Source of the DNA: a bacterium
GTDB lineage: Bacteria > Armatimonadota > Fimbriimonadia > Fimbriimonadales > Fimbriimonadaceae
Length of the DNA stretch: 33,480 nucleotides
Reading direction: 5' to 3'
Assembly: GCA_013823945.1 (NCBI GenBank)
Contig: PNMZ01000012.1
Coordinates: 1-33,480 of the forward strand
The notes under the pieces were generated by a model. That model searched no databases, had not been told where the DNA came from, and saw nothing but the letters and a program-made list of their open reading frames with translations. The position numbers were made by a program, and so were the translations under genes. Shown here piece by piece: positions 16,537-27,444 of the stretch. Positions within the stretch are counted from its first letter, which is position 1; each line of letters begins with the position of its first letter.

Positions 16537-16785
16537 ATGAGCACGATGAAGCTTCTCGTCGCATTTTTGTTCGCTGCCATTGCCTTCACCGCTATCGGAT
16601 GTTCAAACGAACCGCCTGTCACAGAAGGAGACGCTGAAATTATCAAAACAACCCCTAAGAACCTCAACCCACCTGCCAAAGCATTGCGAGAAAAGATGGG
16701 GGCAGGCCCCTCTTCCGGTCCTTTAGGTGGTGGGCAGAACGAAGACCTGTCACCTCCGAAAGAAGAAGGCTCCGAAGGAAATTAA
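16537..16785 (+). CDS. Small lipoprotein B (82 residues), paralogue of lipoprotein A
   Basis: A leader with the lipobox TAIGC (Cys22) is followed by a short hydrophilic tail. TEGDAEII and KNLNPPAKALREKMGAG align with EEGDAEIV and KNENPDAKSKREQAGGG of the upstream lipoprotein, and both end in Glu/Pro/Gly then Asn. It is separated from that gene by the terminator, so it has its own promoter. TAACTT at 16525-16530 sits exactly 6 nt before ATG 16537, a leaderless-type arrangement; AAGG at 16521-16524 is too far for a good ribosome site. An ATG at 16546 is an alternative start. Function unknown. Confidence 0.78.
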   Translation: MSTMKLLVAFLFAAIAFTAIGCSNEPPVTEGDAEIIKTTPKNLNPPAKALREKMGAGPSSGPLGGGQNEDLSPPKEEGSEGN

Positions 16786-16794
16786 TCCCCAGTC

Positions 16795-16832
16795 ACTGTA
16801 ATCAACTAAGAGATTGTCTCGTTGACTACAGT
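16795..16832 (+). promoter_or_regulatory. Long hairpin abutting the permease start codon
   Basis: ACTGTAATCAAC (16795-16806) pairs with GTTGACTACAGT (16821-16832) in 11 of 12 positions. Inside it GAGA (16810-16813) pairs with TCTC (16817-16820) around TTG. Together this forms a stem of about 15 pairs with a 3-nt bulge. The last arm ends at the base before ATG 16833, and no Shine-Dalgarno is seen. No T run follows, so a translational control or operator role is more likely than termination. Confidence 0.6.
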
Positions 16833-18014
16833 ATGAGAGCGATCCTACAAAGCCTCCTAGAAAATGCCCGGAGCACCCTCCTCAGCATGGTCGGGGTGGC
16901 TGTAGGATCAATCGCCATCCTTCTCCTCATCAGTATCGGACTCGGCGTCCAAAAGGACATCACCGGACAAATCGATGACCTCGGTGCCGATCTTCTCATC
17001 GTCGTCCCCGGAAAAGTTGATCTTGGCTCCTTCAACCCCAATCTCGGCGGAAAATCATTCCTTTCTGACCAAAACGCCAAAGACCTCCAACAACTCCCCG
17101 GGATAACCCGCGTAGCCCAATTCTCATTCGCCGGTGGAGGCATCCAAGCCGGAGAGCTCGATGCCTATCCTGTCATCGTCGCATCAACCCCCGAATGGTT
17201 CCAAATGCACCCCAGCACCCTCAAGGAAGGGGCATACTTCACCGCCAAAGATGATGGCCAGCGCGTCTGTGTCCTCGGCTCAATCGCCGCCGACCAAATC
17301 TTCCCCGACACCTCCCCCATCGGCAAACCAGTCACAATCAACGGAGAAACCTACACCGTCAGCGGCGTCATCCAAGACAAAAATGCCGAATCCAGTCCCT
17401 TCTCCGCCTTCAGCCTCGTCAACGTCGTCTATATCCCCCTCTCAACCGTGCGGAAGTACGAGGAAAGCGTCCAAGTCGACCGACTCCTCATCCAAATCGA
17501 CAACACTGTTGAACCCAAGGTTCTCATCCCCAACATCAACCAAGCCCTCCTCAAAACCCTTGAGGACACCCAATTCTCCGTCCTCACCCAAGAAGACCTC
17601 CTCAAACTCGTCTTCGACGTCCTCGGCATTCTCGGAACTCTCGTCGTTGGTCTCACCTCCATTGCCCTCGCTGTCGGTGGACTCGGAATCATGACCGTCA
17701 TGCTCATGTCCGTCGGTGAGCGCACCAAAGAAATCGGTGTTCGTAAAGCCGTCGGAGCTAGCCGCAAACAAATATTCAATCAGTTCCTCGCCGAATCCGC
17801 CCTCATCGGCCTTGCCGGAGTCATCCTTGGCCTCCTTGTCAGCCTTGTTGTCATTCAGATCATTGCGACCACAACTTCAATCAAACCGTTGGTCACCCCC
17901 GCAACCCTAGCCCTGACATTTGCCGTAGGCATTGGGCTAGGATCACTCTTCGGCATCCTCCCCGCCACAAAAGCCGCTCGCCTCGACCCCGTCGAATGTC
18001 TCCGCAACGAATAA
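16833..18014 (+). CDS. ABC transporter permease, MacB/FtsX family
   Basis: 393 residues in the inner membrane. It has an N-terminal membrane segment (about 12-36, LSMVGVAVGSIAILLLISIG) and a periplasmic MacB_PCD-like domain (about 40-260). Three C-terminal FtsX membrane helices surround the conserved loop SVGERTKEIGVRKAVGASRK (about 290-309), and the protein ends ILPATKAARLDPVECLRNE, the standard MacB C-terminus. Such permeases pair with a LolD/MacB-type ATPase for export or lipoprotein handling, but no ATPase gene is in the window. It follows two small lipoprotein genes, which might be substrates; that is speculation. It converges with the pseudopilin gene, with 2 nt between the stop codons. 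Confidence 0.92.
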   Translation: MRAILQSLLENARSTLLSMVGVAVGSIAILLLISIGLGVQKDITGQIDDLGADLLIVVPGKVDLGSFNPNLGGKSFLSDQNAKDLQQLPGITRVAQFSFAGGGIQAGELDAYPVIVASTPEWFQMHPSTLKEGAYFTAKDDGQRVCVLGSIAADQIFPDTSPIGKPVTINGETYTVSGVIQDKNAESSPFSAFSLVNVVYIPLSTVRKYEESVQVDRLLIQIDNTVEPKVLIPNINQALLKTLEDTQFSVLTQEDLLKLVFDVLGILGTLVVGLTSIALAVGGLGIMTVMLMSVGERTKEIGVRKAVGASRKQIFNQFLAESALIGLAGVILGLLVSLVVIQIIATTTSIKPLVTPATLALTFAVGIGLGSLFGILPATKAARLDPVECLRNE

Positions 18015-18016
18015 TT

Positions 18017-18340
18017 CTAAGGGGCCTGGCCCCAAATACTGTGGCTCGCATTCTGCATATTGGAACCAATCGTTATCGTCCCACCGCCATCACATTGCGG
18101 CCATGTTTTGATGTACTCCGGCGAAAGATCAGCCTCCGTTGGAGTTGCGCCCGTCTCCTGATTCGTATCCATCGACCACTGCTGTTTGGCATCATCAATC
18201 ATCCGCAATCCCGACCAGCAGGCCTTTTCATGCGTCGTGCGACGCATTTTCATCCAACCCGGAACCGCGATCGTCAGCAAGATCCCAATGATCAATACTA
18301 CAATCATGATCTCGACCAGGGTAAAGCCTCGCTGTCTCAT
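18017..18340 (-). CDS. Pseudopilin with prepilin-type cleavage motif (107 residues)
   Basis: The start MRQRGFTLVEIMIVVLIIGI is a canonical prepilin leader: cleavage between Gly5 and Phe6, Glu at mature position 5, then a hydrophobic helix to about residue 26. The remaining 80 residues include ACWSGLRMIDDAKQQW, typical of GspG/ComGC-like minor pilins, and one further Cys. AGGA lies 8 nt before the ATG. It converges on the permease gene. The palindrome GGGGCC-T-GGCCCC (18021-18033), in its last codons, could help end transcription in both directions. It is a likely component of a type II secretion or type IV pilus system encoded elsewhere. Confidence 0.9.
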   Translation of the reverse strand: MRQRGFTLVEIMIVVLIIGILLTIAVPGWMKMRRTTHEKACWSGLRMIDDAKQQWSMDTNQETGATPTEADLSPEYIKTWPQCDGGGTITIGSNMQNASHSIWGQAP

Positions 18341-18411
18341 AGGTGGTTCCTAATCGACGTATTCCACGATTTACCGATTTAGTTATGACCGAATCAAGAT
18401 TCCCGCAATTT

Positions 18412-20271
18412 TCAGAGCATTGGTCGAATTCGAGCAACAAACTCAGTCAAGCTCATCGCCCCCAGGTCGCCTTCTTCCCGATCCCGAACGCCAACCGTTC
18501 CCGCCTCTGCGTCATTGTCGCCAACAATCATCATAAACGGCACTTTCGCCCGCTGAGCTTCCCGAATCTTCTTGCCCAATGTCTGACGGCTCCCATCAAT
18601 CGAAACCCGCAATCCTGGTGAATCAACCGTCTCCGTCGCGAAAGCAACCTGTTCATCTTCCGCCACAACCTGACTTGGAAATCCTTGCAACTGCTCCGCC
18701 ACATGCTTCGCATACTCAACGTGCCGGTCTGCAATCGGCAAAATCGCCACCTGAACCGGTGCCAGCCAAAACGGAAACGCTCCCGCATACTGCTCTGTCA
18801 AAAGCCCAATCATCCGCTCCAAACTGCCAAAAGGTGCCCGGTGAATCATGATCGGACGGTGCGGCTTGGAGTCTTCACCAATATATTCCAAATCGAAACG
18901 TTCAGGTAAGTTATAGTCAACTTGCACAGTTCCCATTTGCCACTCCCGGCCAAGCGCGTCCTTAATAATCAAATCTAGCTTCGGACCATAAAACGCCGCA
19001 TCGCCAGGTGATACTTCGTACTCCAAGCCCAACTCATCGCAAGCTTGCTTGATCGCCGATTCCGCCAGTTGCCAATTTTCATCGTGACCCACATATTTAT
19101 CACTACTCGGCTCTTTCGTCCCAACCCGCACCCGGTACTCGTTCAAGCCCAGCTTCTTCAAGACCGCCATCATCAAATCAACCACACCCTTAAACTCCGC
19201 CAACAGCTGATCTGGCCGGACAAACAAGTGCGCGTCATCCTGAGTAAAACCCCGTACCCGAAGCATCCCCGCCAATTCACCGCTCTGCTCATATCGGTAA
19301 ACCGTCCCAAATTCTGCCAGCCGTACCGGCAGATCACGGTAACTTCTGAGCGAAGAGCTGTATATTTCAATGTGAAAAGGACAGTTCATCGGCTTCAGAA
19401 CAAACGTCTCTTTCTCCTCATCCTCCATAAACGGGAACATCTTGTCCCGGTATGTCAAAAGGTGGCCCGACTTCTCATAGAGTTTCGCGTTTGCGATATT
19501 CGGGGTCACAACTCCCTCGTAGCCCCGCCGCGTCTGCTCTTCCTTCAAAAAGTCACACAAAGCGTCCCGCAATGCCGCCCCTTTCGGCAACCAAAGAGGC
19601 AATCCCTGACCAACTCGCTCCGAAAACATAAACAGTCCCAACTCCCGCCCCAGCTTCCGGTGATCGCGCTTCTTCGCCTCCTCCAAGTTATGCAGATAAA
19701 GTTCCAAATCTTCCTTAGTCTCAAACGCCGTCCCATAAATCCGCGTGAGCTGCTTCTGCTTAACATCCCCCCGCCAGTAAGCCCCGGCCAGCGACATCAG
19801 CTTAAAATGCTTGATCTCCCCCGTGCTCTCAATATGCGGCCCACGACACAAATCAATAAACCGCCGCAATTCTCCCTTCTTGTCCGTCGCTTGCTGGTCA
19901 TAAAAGCTGATTTCTTCGCCTTCCGGAACCATGTCCAAAAGCTCTAACTTGTAATGAGCCACCGCTTCCCCTTGCCCAAGCGTACATTCTTCCATAATCA
20001 CTCGCTTTGCCTCATCGCGTGAAGCCGCAACCTTCCGCTCAATCGGCTGATTCAACTTGGCCAGCTCGCGCATCCGGTTCTCAATGCCCTTCAACTCGTT
20101 CTCGCTGACTGGCTCTGGAAAATCTATATCGTAATAAAACCCATTCTCAATCGGCGGCCCAATCGCCAGCCTTGCTCCCGGATACATCTCCGTAATCGCC
20201 TGAGCCATCAAGTGCGCCGCGGAATGCCGCAAGCGGTAAAGGTGCGAATCTTCGTATCGTTCGTGAGTCAT
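18412..20271 (-). CDS. thrS: Threonyl-tRNA synthetase, form lacking the TGS domain
   Basis: Charges tRNA-Thr. It is 619 residues. It begins directly with the editing domain: RLRHSAAHLMAQAI (HxxxH zinc motif), IGPPIENGFYYD, and CRGPHIESTGEIKHFKLM. The class II catalytic core follows: KGAALRDALCDFL, MNCPFHIEIY (zinc Cys), YRYEQSGELAGMLRVRGFTQ then DDAHLF (motif 2), and IHRAPFGSLERMIGLL (motif 3). An anticodon domain starts at LAPVQVAILPI. The usual N-terminal TGS domain of about 60 residues is absent, and no fragment of it is readable upstream. TGS-less ThrS is known in some lineages. GGGAGG lies 8 nt before ATG 20271. No T-box leader was recognised. Confidence 0.96.
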   Translation of the reverse strand: MTHERYEDSHLYRLRHSAAHLMAQAITEMYPGARLAIGPPIENGFYYDIDFPEPVSENELKGIENRMRELAKLNQPIERKVAASRDEAKRVIMEECTLGQGEAVAHYKLELLDMVPEGEEISFYDQQATDKKGELRRFIDLCRGPHIESTGEIKHFKLMSLAGAYWRGDVKQKQLTRIYGTAFETKEDLELYLHNLEEAKKRDHRKLGRELGLFMFSERVGQGLPLWLPKGAALRDALCDFLKEEQTRRGYEGVVTPNIANAKLYEKSGHLLTYRDKMFPFMEDEEKETFVLKPMNCPFHIEIYSSSLRSYRDLPVRLAEFGTVYRYEQSGELAGMLRVRGFTQDDAHLFVRPDQLLAEFKGVVDLMMAVLKKLGLNEYRVRVGTKEPSSDKYVGHDENWQLAESAIKQACDELGLEYEVSPGDAAFYGPKLDLIIKDALGREWQMGTVQVDYNLPERFDLEYIGEDSKPHRPIMIHRAPFGSLERMIGLLTEQYAGAFPFWLAPVQVAILPIADRHVEYAKHVAEQLQGFPSQVVAEDEQVAFATETVDSPGLRVSIDGSRQTLGKKIREAQRAKVPFMMIVGDNDAEAGTVGVRDREEGDLGAMSLTEFVARIRPML

Positions 20272-20626
20272 AATTTTTCCCTCCCAAACAATGGGAACTG
20301 GTTGTGAACCCCGAGGATACCCTTTGCAATTTAGATTGCTCGGAAGAACATCCCGCTCGTCCTGTTACTATCTTCCCTTTGCAAGTTTAGGAAAAGCGTG
20401 ACCCGGAATCTCACCTATCATCATTTGCCGTCTTCCCAACGCAGAGCCTGCCCCGGGCTTGAACCGGTTACTGAAGACGAGGCTGGGCTCAAACTTCACG
20501 GAATTCGTTCGTCCCCCCTCCCCCTCTGGGGGAGGACTTAGGAGGGGGCAATCATTGTGGCATTGTCCCGTTCCACGATTAGAAAAGGTATGCGAAAGCG
20601 ACCCCGACCCCGACCCCCGAAAAAGA
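20272..20626. other. 355-bp intergenic stretch between thrS and ogg1
   Basis: No credible gene. It holds the thrS leader and the 3' flank of ogg1. CCCTTTGCAA is directly repeated at 20320-20329 and 20375-20384. A G/C-rich palindromic element lies at 20513-20548, and three tandem GACCCC units at 20600-20617. No T-box specifier or TGGNACCGCG-type sequence was found on the thrS strand. Confidence 0.6.
20513..20548. repeat. G/C-rich palindromic intergenic element
   Basis: CCTCCCCC (20517-20524) pairs with GGGGGAGG (20528-20535) around a TCT loop. The alternative outer arm CCCCCTCC (20514-20521) pairs with GGAGGGGG (20541-20548), so two mutually exclusive hairpins are possible. It resembles the short CCCCTCC..GGAGGGG palindromes dispersed in many bacterial genomes. 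Copy number cannot be judged from this window. Confidence 0.55.
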
Positions 20627-23495
<2,869 letters not shown>

Positions 23496-23509
23496 CTAAC
23501 CGGAAAAGC

Positions 23510-24520
23510 TCAACCGCCACCCAATATCCGGGCCAAATTAATCCCCCCTGGCACCTGACTCAAAAACATCCCGAGTGTCATCCGCGCCAGCGTCAAATAC
23601 CCGACCCCCTGACTCCAAAGATCCTGCCCCTTGCCCCACAAATCTTTCATAAAACCAACCACTCCTTCATCCTTCTTGACCGGTACTTGCGCAACCGTTC
23701 CCGGCATCGTGAATCCCTTCAATCGAACCGTCAGCTTGGAATCTAGTTTCCGGGTCGTAGACTTGCCCGATTTGATTTCCGTAACCGTGCTCACCGACTT
23801 GTTCGCCATGTCCACCATCGCCGCAACCCCTTTCGCACCATCAAAAATGACCGTACCTTCGCCTGTCAAATCTGTTTTCACCCGAGCAAAGGCCCCCTTC
23901 ACCTCCGGCACAATCTCCAAAGTCTCATCCTCCAAAACCTCGTACGATTGACGAACCTTCACGGCAATCGTCGCGATCGTGCCATTACGCAACTCCTTCA
24001 CCTCACAAGAATATGTCATCGGAGAATCCCCAAACATCCGCGAAAATTCCCACTTCAAACCCGTCTCCAATGCCCGACCATCCAACTCAATTGGCAAATA
24101 TGTAATGTCCGGAAAACGCTTGATGTCCAAACCTGGTAACCGAACAGGCAACAAAATATCCGGCGCATCCGACTTCAAAACTTTCCCTGTCTTGGTCGAA
24201 CTAACCGTAGTCTTCGGGAAATAAACCTTCGCTGAATTCACATCGAGCATCGGCAACTTACCCCCATTAAAACTCAACTCAAAAGCCGTCAACTCGATCG
24301 ATGATCGGAGCCCCAGATCGTCTGGTTCCTGCCCATTCACCTGCACCCCAAACTTCACATCCGCTACCCCTTCGTTCCCTCCTAGAAGAGGCAAAAAACC
24401 GTCAAACACAACGTTTACGTCGTAATCCAGCTTGGTCTTCGCATCAAACTGATACGCCCCCATTGCAACTGCCGCAACCATCATCGTCATCATAATTGAA
24501 TAGTTTGACGCCTTTAACAA
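23510..24520 (-). CDS. Secreted protein of unknown function (up to 336 residues)
   Basis: Not recognised. The N-terminal hydrophobic stretch (MMTMMVAAVAMGAYQF) looks like a signal peptide. The mature part alternates short polar and hydrophobic segments, suggesting a beta-rich fold. The last 60 residues contain VGFMKDLWGKGQDLWSQGVG and a hydrophobic tail rich in Gly and Leu, possibly membrane-associated. The longest frame begins with TTG at 24520; ATG at 24493 (327 residues) would place the signal peptide at the very N-terminus and is more plausible. It sits between ligA and the AI-2E-type transporter with gaps of 20-60 nt, inside the same minus-strand cluster. A role in the envelope is inferred from the signal peptide only. 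Confidence 0.75.
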   Translation of the reverse strand: MLKASNYSIMMTMMVAAVAMGAYQFDAKTKLDYDVNVVFDGFLPLLGGNEGVADVKFGVQVNGQEPDDLGLRSSIELTAFELSFNGGKLPMLDVNSAKVYFPKTTVSSTKTGKVLKSDAPDILLPVRLPGLDIKRFPDITYLPIELDGRALETGLKWEFSRMFGDSPMTYSCEVKELRNGTIATIAVKVRQSYEVLEDETLEIVPEVKGAFARVKTDLTGEGTVIFDGAKGVAAMVDMANKSVSTVTEIKSGKSTTRKLDSKLTVRLKGFTMPGTVAQVPVKKDEGVVGFMKDLWGKGQDLWSQGVGYLTLARMTLGMFLSQVPGGINLARILGGG

Positions 24521-24550
24521 GTTCTCAGGTCAGACCAAACGCCAAAAATC

Positions 24551-25759
24551 CTAACCCAAATCGTTCCGATGTCGCAAAGGCACCGCTGGCAATCCTGCCG
24601 CCGTCGTCACTGGCTTGTTAGTAACATTCAGAACACGCTCCAACACTAACTTAATAACCCCCGCAACCGGATAAGCAACCATCATTCCGACCACCCCAAA
24701 CAAAGCACCACCACAAAACACTACAAACATCCCCACAAACGGGTGCAATTTCACCGCGCTCCCCACAACCCTCGGCGTAATCAAAACATCCCATGTCGTC
24801 GTGATGATAAAGAAAACAAACGACACAACCGCCGCAAACGCCCAGCTATTGGGCAAAGTCAAAAAGAAATTGCTTGTCACTCCGCTCAGACCCGTCATCA
24901 CAAACAGAATCGTAACACTCATCAATCCCCCCAAATTCGGAATCAGATAAAACATTCCCGCCACCACCGCAAAAATGATCGAATAAGGTGCCCCAAACAC
25001 CGTCAAAACTGTCCCTAAAACCACAACGTACAGCGAGATATTCACAATGATCCCGCGCAAGTAATTCTGGAAAACATCCCCCACATCCTCCAAAAATCCC
25101 ATGACATCCATCCGGATCGCAGGCGGTATCCAATTCCGGAAACGACCTCGGAACTCCCGCATGTCCATCATCAAGAAAATCGCAAACAAAGGCGTGAACG
25201 CAAGCAAAATCAGCTGTGAAAAAGCACTACCTAAAAAACCGACCAAACCATTAAACGCCCCTTGAATCCCTCCCGCAATATTCTCACGATACGGATCAAC
25301 ATATTGAGAAGTAAAAGCCCGGCGTGTCGTTGGCAGTGCAAACTGATCCAAAGTAGAACGATAAGTCTCGAGCGTCTTGTCCACTGCCCCGAGGGGCCCC
25401 GCTGGTTTCGCCACTACCGTCGGATTCCAGCGAACAAACGGATTATCGTCCGCCGATTCTTCTGCTAATTTCGTGACAACTCCCTGGACATTCCCCCGCA
25501 AATTATTGACCTGATTACCCACCTTCGGGCCGATCAACCAAACCGCCAGTCCGATTCCCCCAAAAAAAACCAAGCTCAATCCCATTACCGCAACTGGTCG
25601 CGGAACGTTTGCCTTCGCCAAAATCTTCAGTACCGGCTCCAACAAAACCGCAATCAACCAGGCCAACACAAAAGGCAACAAAACGCCCCGCACATTCCAG
25701 AAGAACCAAAGAACCACCGCAACAACGGCGACCCAAAGGAAGATTCTCCAACTTTTCAT
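24551..25759 (-). CDS. AI-2E family transporter (PerM/YtvI-like membrane permease)
   Basis: A 402-residue polytopic inner-membrane protein. N-terminal helices (IFLWVAVVAVVLWFFWNVRG, then LLPFVLAWLIAVLLEPVLK) are followed by a family-typical soluble segment (about 85-190). Five more helices follow, including YLIPNLGGLMS, which matches the conserved P-x-x-G turn of the family, and TPRVVGSAVKLHPFVGMFVV. Members are annotated as AI-2 exporters, ion antiporters or of unknown substrate, so transport specificity cannot be given. It lies 25 nt downstream of the YtxH gene in the minus-strand cluster. Confidence 0.92.
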   Translation of the reverse strand: MKSWRIFLWVAVVAVVLWFFWNVRGVLLPFVLAWLIAVLLEPVLKILAKANVPRPVAVMGLSLVFFGGIGLAVWLIGPKVGNQVNNLRGNVQGVVTKLAEESADDNPFVRWNPTVVAKPAGPLGAVDKTLETYRSTLDQFALPTTRRAFTSQYVDPYRENIAGGIQGAFNGLVGFLGSAFSQLILLAFTPLFAIFLMMDMREFRGRFRNWIPPAIRMDVMGFLEDVGDVFQNYLRGIIVNISLYVVVLGTVLTVFGAPYSIIFAVVAGMFYLIPNLGGLMSVTILFVMTGLSGVTSNFFLTLPNSWAFAAVVSFVFFIITTTWDVLITPRVVGSAVKLHPFVGMFVVFCGGALFGVVGMMVAYPVAGVIKLVLERVLNVTNKPVTTAAGLPAVPLRHRNDLG

Positions 25760-25784
25760 GCGGGGCGATTCAAATGCCTAGCTC

Positions 25785-26018
25785 TTATGCGCCTGCTTCG
25801 TCGGACTCAATTGCCTTCGTGCCGCGCTTTGCCCGCTGCTCAGCAATCCAATCTTCCGTCTTGTGCTTCGCATCCTTCAACTTGTCGCTCAATTCATGTC
25901 GAATCTCATCGCCCGCCTTTGGTGCAAAGAGCAAACCAGCCGCCGCCCCAATAATCGCCCCGAGGCCAAAGCCAGCCAAGAGATACATCAAACCATTCTT
26001 GTCGTCGTTTCCGCTCAT
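25785..26018 (-). CDS. YtxH domain-containing small membrane protein
   Basis: 77 residues. A hydrophobic glycine-rich segment LMYLLAGFGLGAIIGAAAGL (10-29) followed by LFAPKAGDEIRHEL is the YtxH signature (GxxxG helix, then FAPxxGxExR). The C-terminal half is a charged amphipathic helix. YtxH proteins are general-stress-associated, with unknown biochemical role. AAAGGA upstream of ATG 26018 is a good ribosome binding site. It is 2 nt from the preceding coiled-coil gene, so the two are co-translated and may act together at the membrane. Confidence 0.9.
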   Translation of the reverse strand: MSGNDDKNGLMYLLAGFGLGAIIGAAAGLLFAPKAGDEIRHELSDKLKDAKHKTEDWIAEQRAKRGTKAIESDEAGA

Positions 26019-26020
26019 TT

Positions 26021-26371
26021 CTAGTCCTTTGATTCTACACGCGAAGGCAATGCCTTCACCCGTTTCTGCTTAAAGTATGCCGCAAAAAGGCTCGTTCCCA
26101 AAGCAACCAACGTTTTCACCGGCCCGTTTTTGCGGAAACCTGATAAATTCTTTATGATCGTCTGGATCGGATCAGGCTGATCCGAAAGCATTTGCCGCAA
26201 TTCGTTTACCTGCTGCTGCTGAGCTGTAATCCGCTCATCGAGCTTTCCAACCCGAGCATCCATCAGCTTTATCGCCTTCCGCAATTCCAAGGTCGTCCGA
26301 AGCATGAACACAACCCCAACCAAAAGCACAACCGCCAAAACAATATTGAAGATCAACAAAAAGGTCATCAT
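26021..26371 (-). CDS. Membrane-anchored coiled-coil protein of unknown function (116 residues)
   Basis: One N-terminal membrane helix (FLLIFNIVLAVVLLVGVVFM, 4-23) is followed by a heptad-like coiled coil, LRKAIKLMDARVGKLDERIT then QQQQVNELRQML (about 30-63). A basic segment with a weak hydrophobic patch (VKTLVALGTSLFAAYF) ends the protein. The layout is like the DUF948-type partners often found next to YtxH genes, but I cannot confirm that family. Its ATG overlaps the mnmA stop (ATGA), and YtxH follows by 2 nt, so all three are translationally linked. Confidence 0.82.
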   Translation of the reverse strand: MMTFLLIFNIVLAVVLLVGVVFMLRTTLELRKAIKLMDARVGKLDERITAQQQQVNELRQMLSDQPDPIQTIIKNLSGFRKNGPVKTLVALGTSLFAAYFKQKRVKALPSRVESKD

Positions 26372-27444
26372 TTGATTCGTCCTCCCGCAACCACTGTCTC
26401 ACCCCGATAAGCCACCGCAATCTGTCCCGGTGTAACTGCCCGCACCGGTCGATCAAACACGATCACCGGTTCCGGATAACTATAAAGAGTTGCCGGCTCC
26501 GCATCCATGTTGTAGCGAATCTTTGCCATGACCTTCATCGGCATCTCGTGACTATCAAACGCACCCCAGCTCATATCTTCCAGATAAACCTCGCTTTGCA
26601 ACAAGTCATCGTTATTGCCCACGATCACTCTGTTCTCCGCTGGCAACAGGCCAATCACATAAAGCGGAGTCTCCCGTGAAATGCCAATCCCTCGCCGTTG
26701 ACCTACCGTGAAGTCGGCAACCCCCGAATGAGTCCCCACAGTCTTACCACTCGTGTCAACCAGCTCCCCTTCCTCAAAGATTTCTGGCTTGTTCTTGCGC
26801 ATGAACGATCGATAACCACCCGCTTCACTCACAAAACAAATCTCTTGCGAGTCCGGCTTATCTGCCACGGGCAACCCCGCCTCCCGAGCCAGTCGCCGAC
26901 ACTCCGCTTTGTCACCCAACTCACCCAAAGGAAATACAACCTTGCTCAACTGTTCCTGCGTAGTCGCATAGAGAACGTAACTCTGATCCTTGTTCCCGCC
27001 CTTGCTTCGCAATAACCTGTACCGGCTCCGCTCCTTATCAAAACGTATCCGAGCGTAGTGCCCCGTCGCCAACTTGTCACATCCCAGCTCCTGCATCGTG
27101 TCAAGCAATGCATCAAATTTCACCTTCCGATTGCAAGTAACACAAGGATTCGGCGTGCGGCCCTTCGAATACTCATCCACAAATTCGTCAATGACTGTCG
27201 CCTTAAATTGGTCCTTAAAGTTGATGACATAGTGCGGCATATCAAGCATTCTTGCCACTCGCCGAGCATCTTCAACCGCGCCCAAAGAACAGCACCCCGC
27301 ATGACGAGGATCCGTCTGACTCTCTTGCCATATCTGCATCGTCACGCCAATGACATCGTAGCCCCGCTTCTTCAAAAGAAGCGGAACCACACTGCTATCC
27401 ACCCCGCCGCTCATCGCGACGCATATCGTTGGCTTCTTCGGCAT
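26368..27444 (-). CDS. mnmA: tRNA-specific 2-thiouridylase MnmA
   Basis: Makes 2-thiouridine at wobble U34 of tRNA-Glu, -Gln and -Lys. 358 residues, normal length. The ATP-pyrophosphatase P-loop is MSGGVDSSVV (11-20). Catalytic cysteines are Cys101 in TPNPCVTCNRKVKFD and Cys203 in SQEICFV. GHYAR and the GGNKDQSYVLY element are also present. A C-terminal beta barrel contains FTVGQRRGIGI and the ending VTPGQIAVAYRGE. It starts at ATG 27444, sharing one base with the preceding TAA (TAATG), so its translation is coupled to the VKOR fusion. Sulfur transfer by cysteine chemistry next to a thiol-oxidoreductase gene is suggestive, not proof of a link. Confidence 0.96.
   Translation of the reverse strand: MPKKPTICVAMSGGVDSSVVPLLLKKRGYDVIGVTMQIWQESQTDPRHAGCCSLGAVEDARRVARMLDMPHYVINFKDQFKATVIDEFVDEYSKGRTPNPCVTCNRKVKFDALLDTMQELGCDKLATGHYARIRFDKERSRYRLLRSKGGNKDQSYVLYATTQEQLSKVVFPLGELGDKAECRRLAREAGLPVADKPDSQEICFVSEAGGYRSFMRKNKPEIFEEGELVDTSGKTVGTHSGVADFTVGQRRGIGISRETPLYVIGLLPAENRVIVGNNDDLLQSEVYLEDMSWGAFDSHEMPMKVMAKIRYNMDAEPATLYSYPEPVIVFDRPVRAVTPGQIAVAYRGETVVAGGRIK

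Noticed and set aside
18021-18033. GGGGCC-T-GGCCCC as a definite bidirectional terminator
   Set aside because: Short stem with no T run on either side; kept only as a remark under the pseudopilin gene.
20272-20460. T-box riboswitch upstream of thrS
   Set aside because: No T-box core sequence, specifier loop or terminator/antiterminator pair could be recognised.
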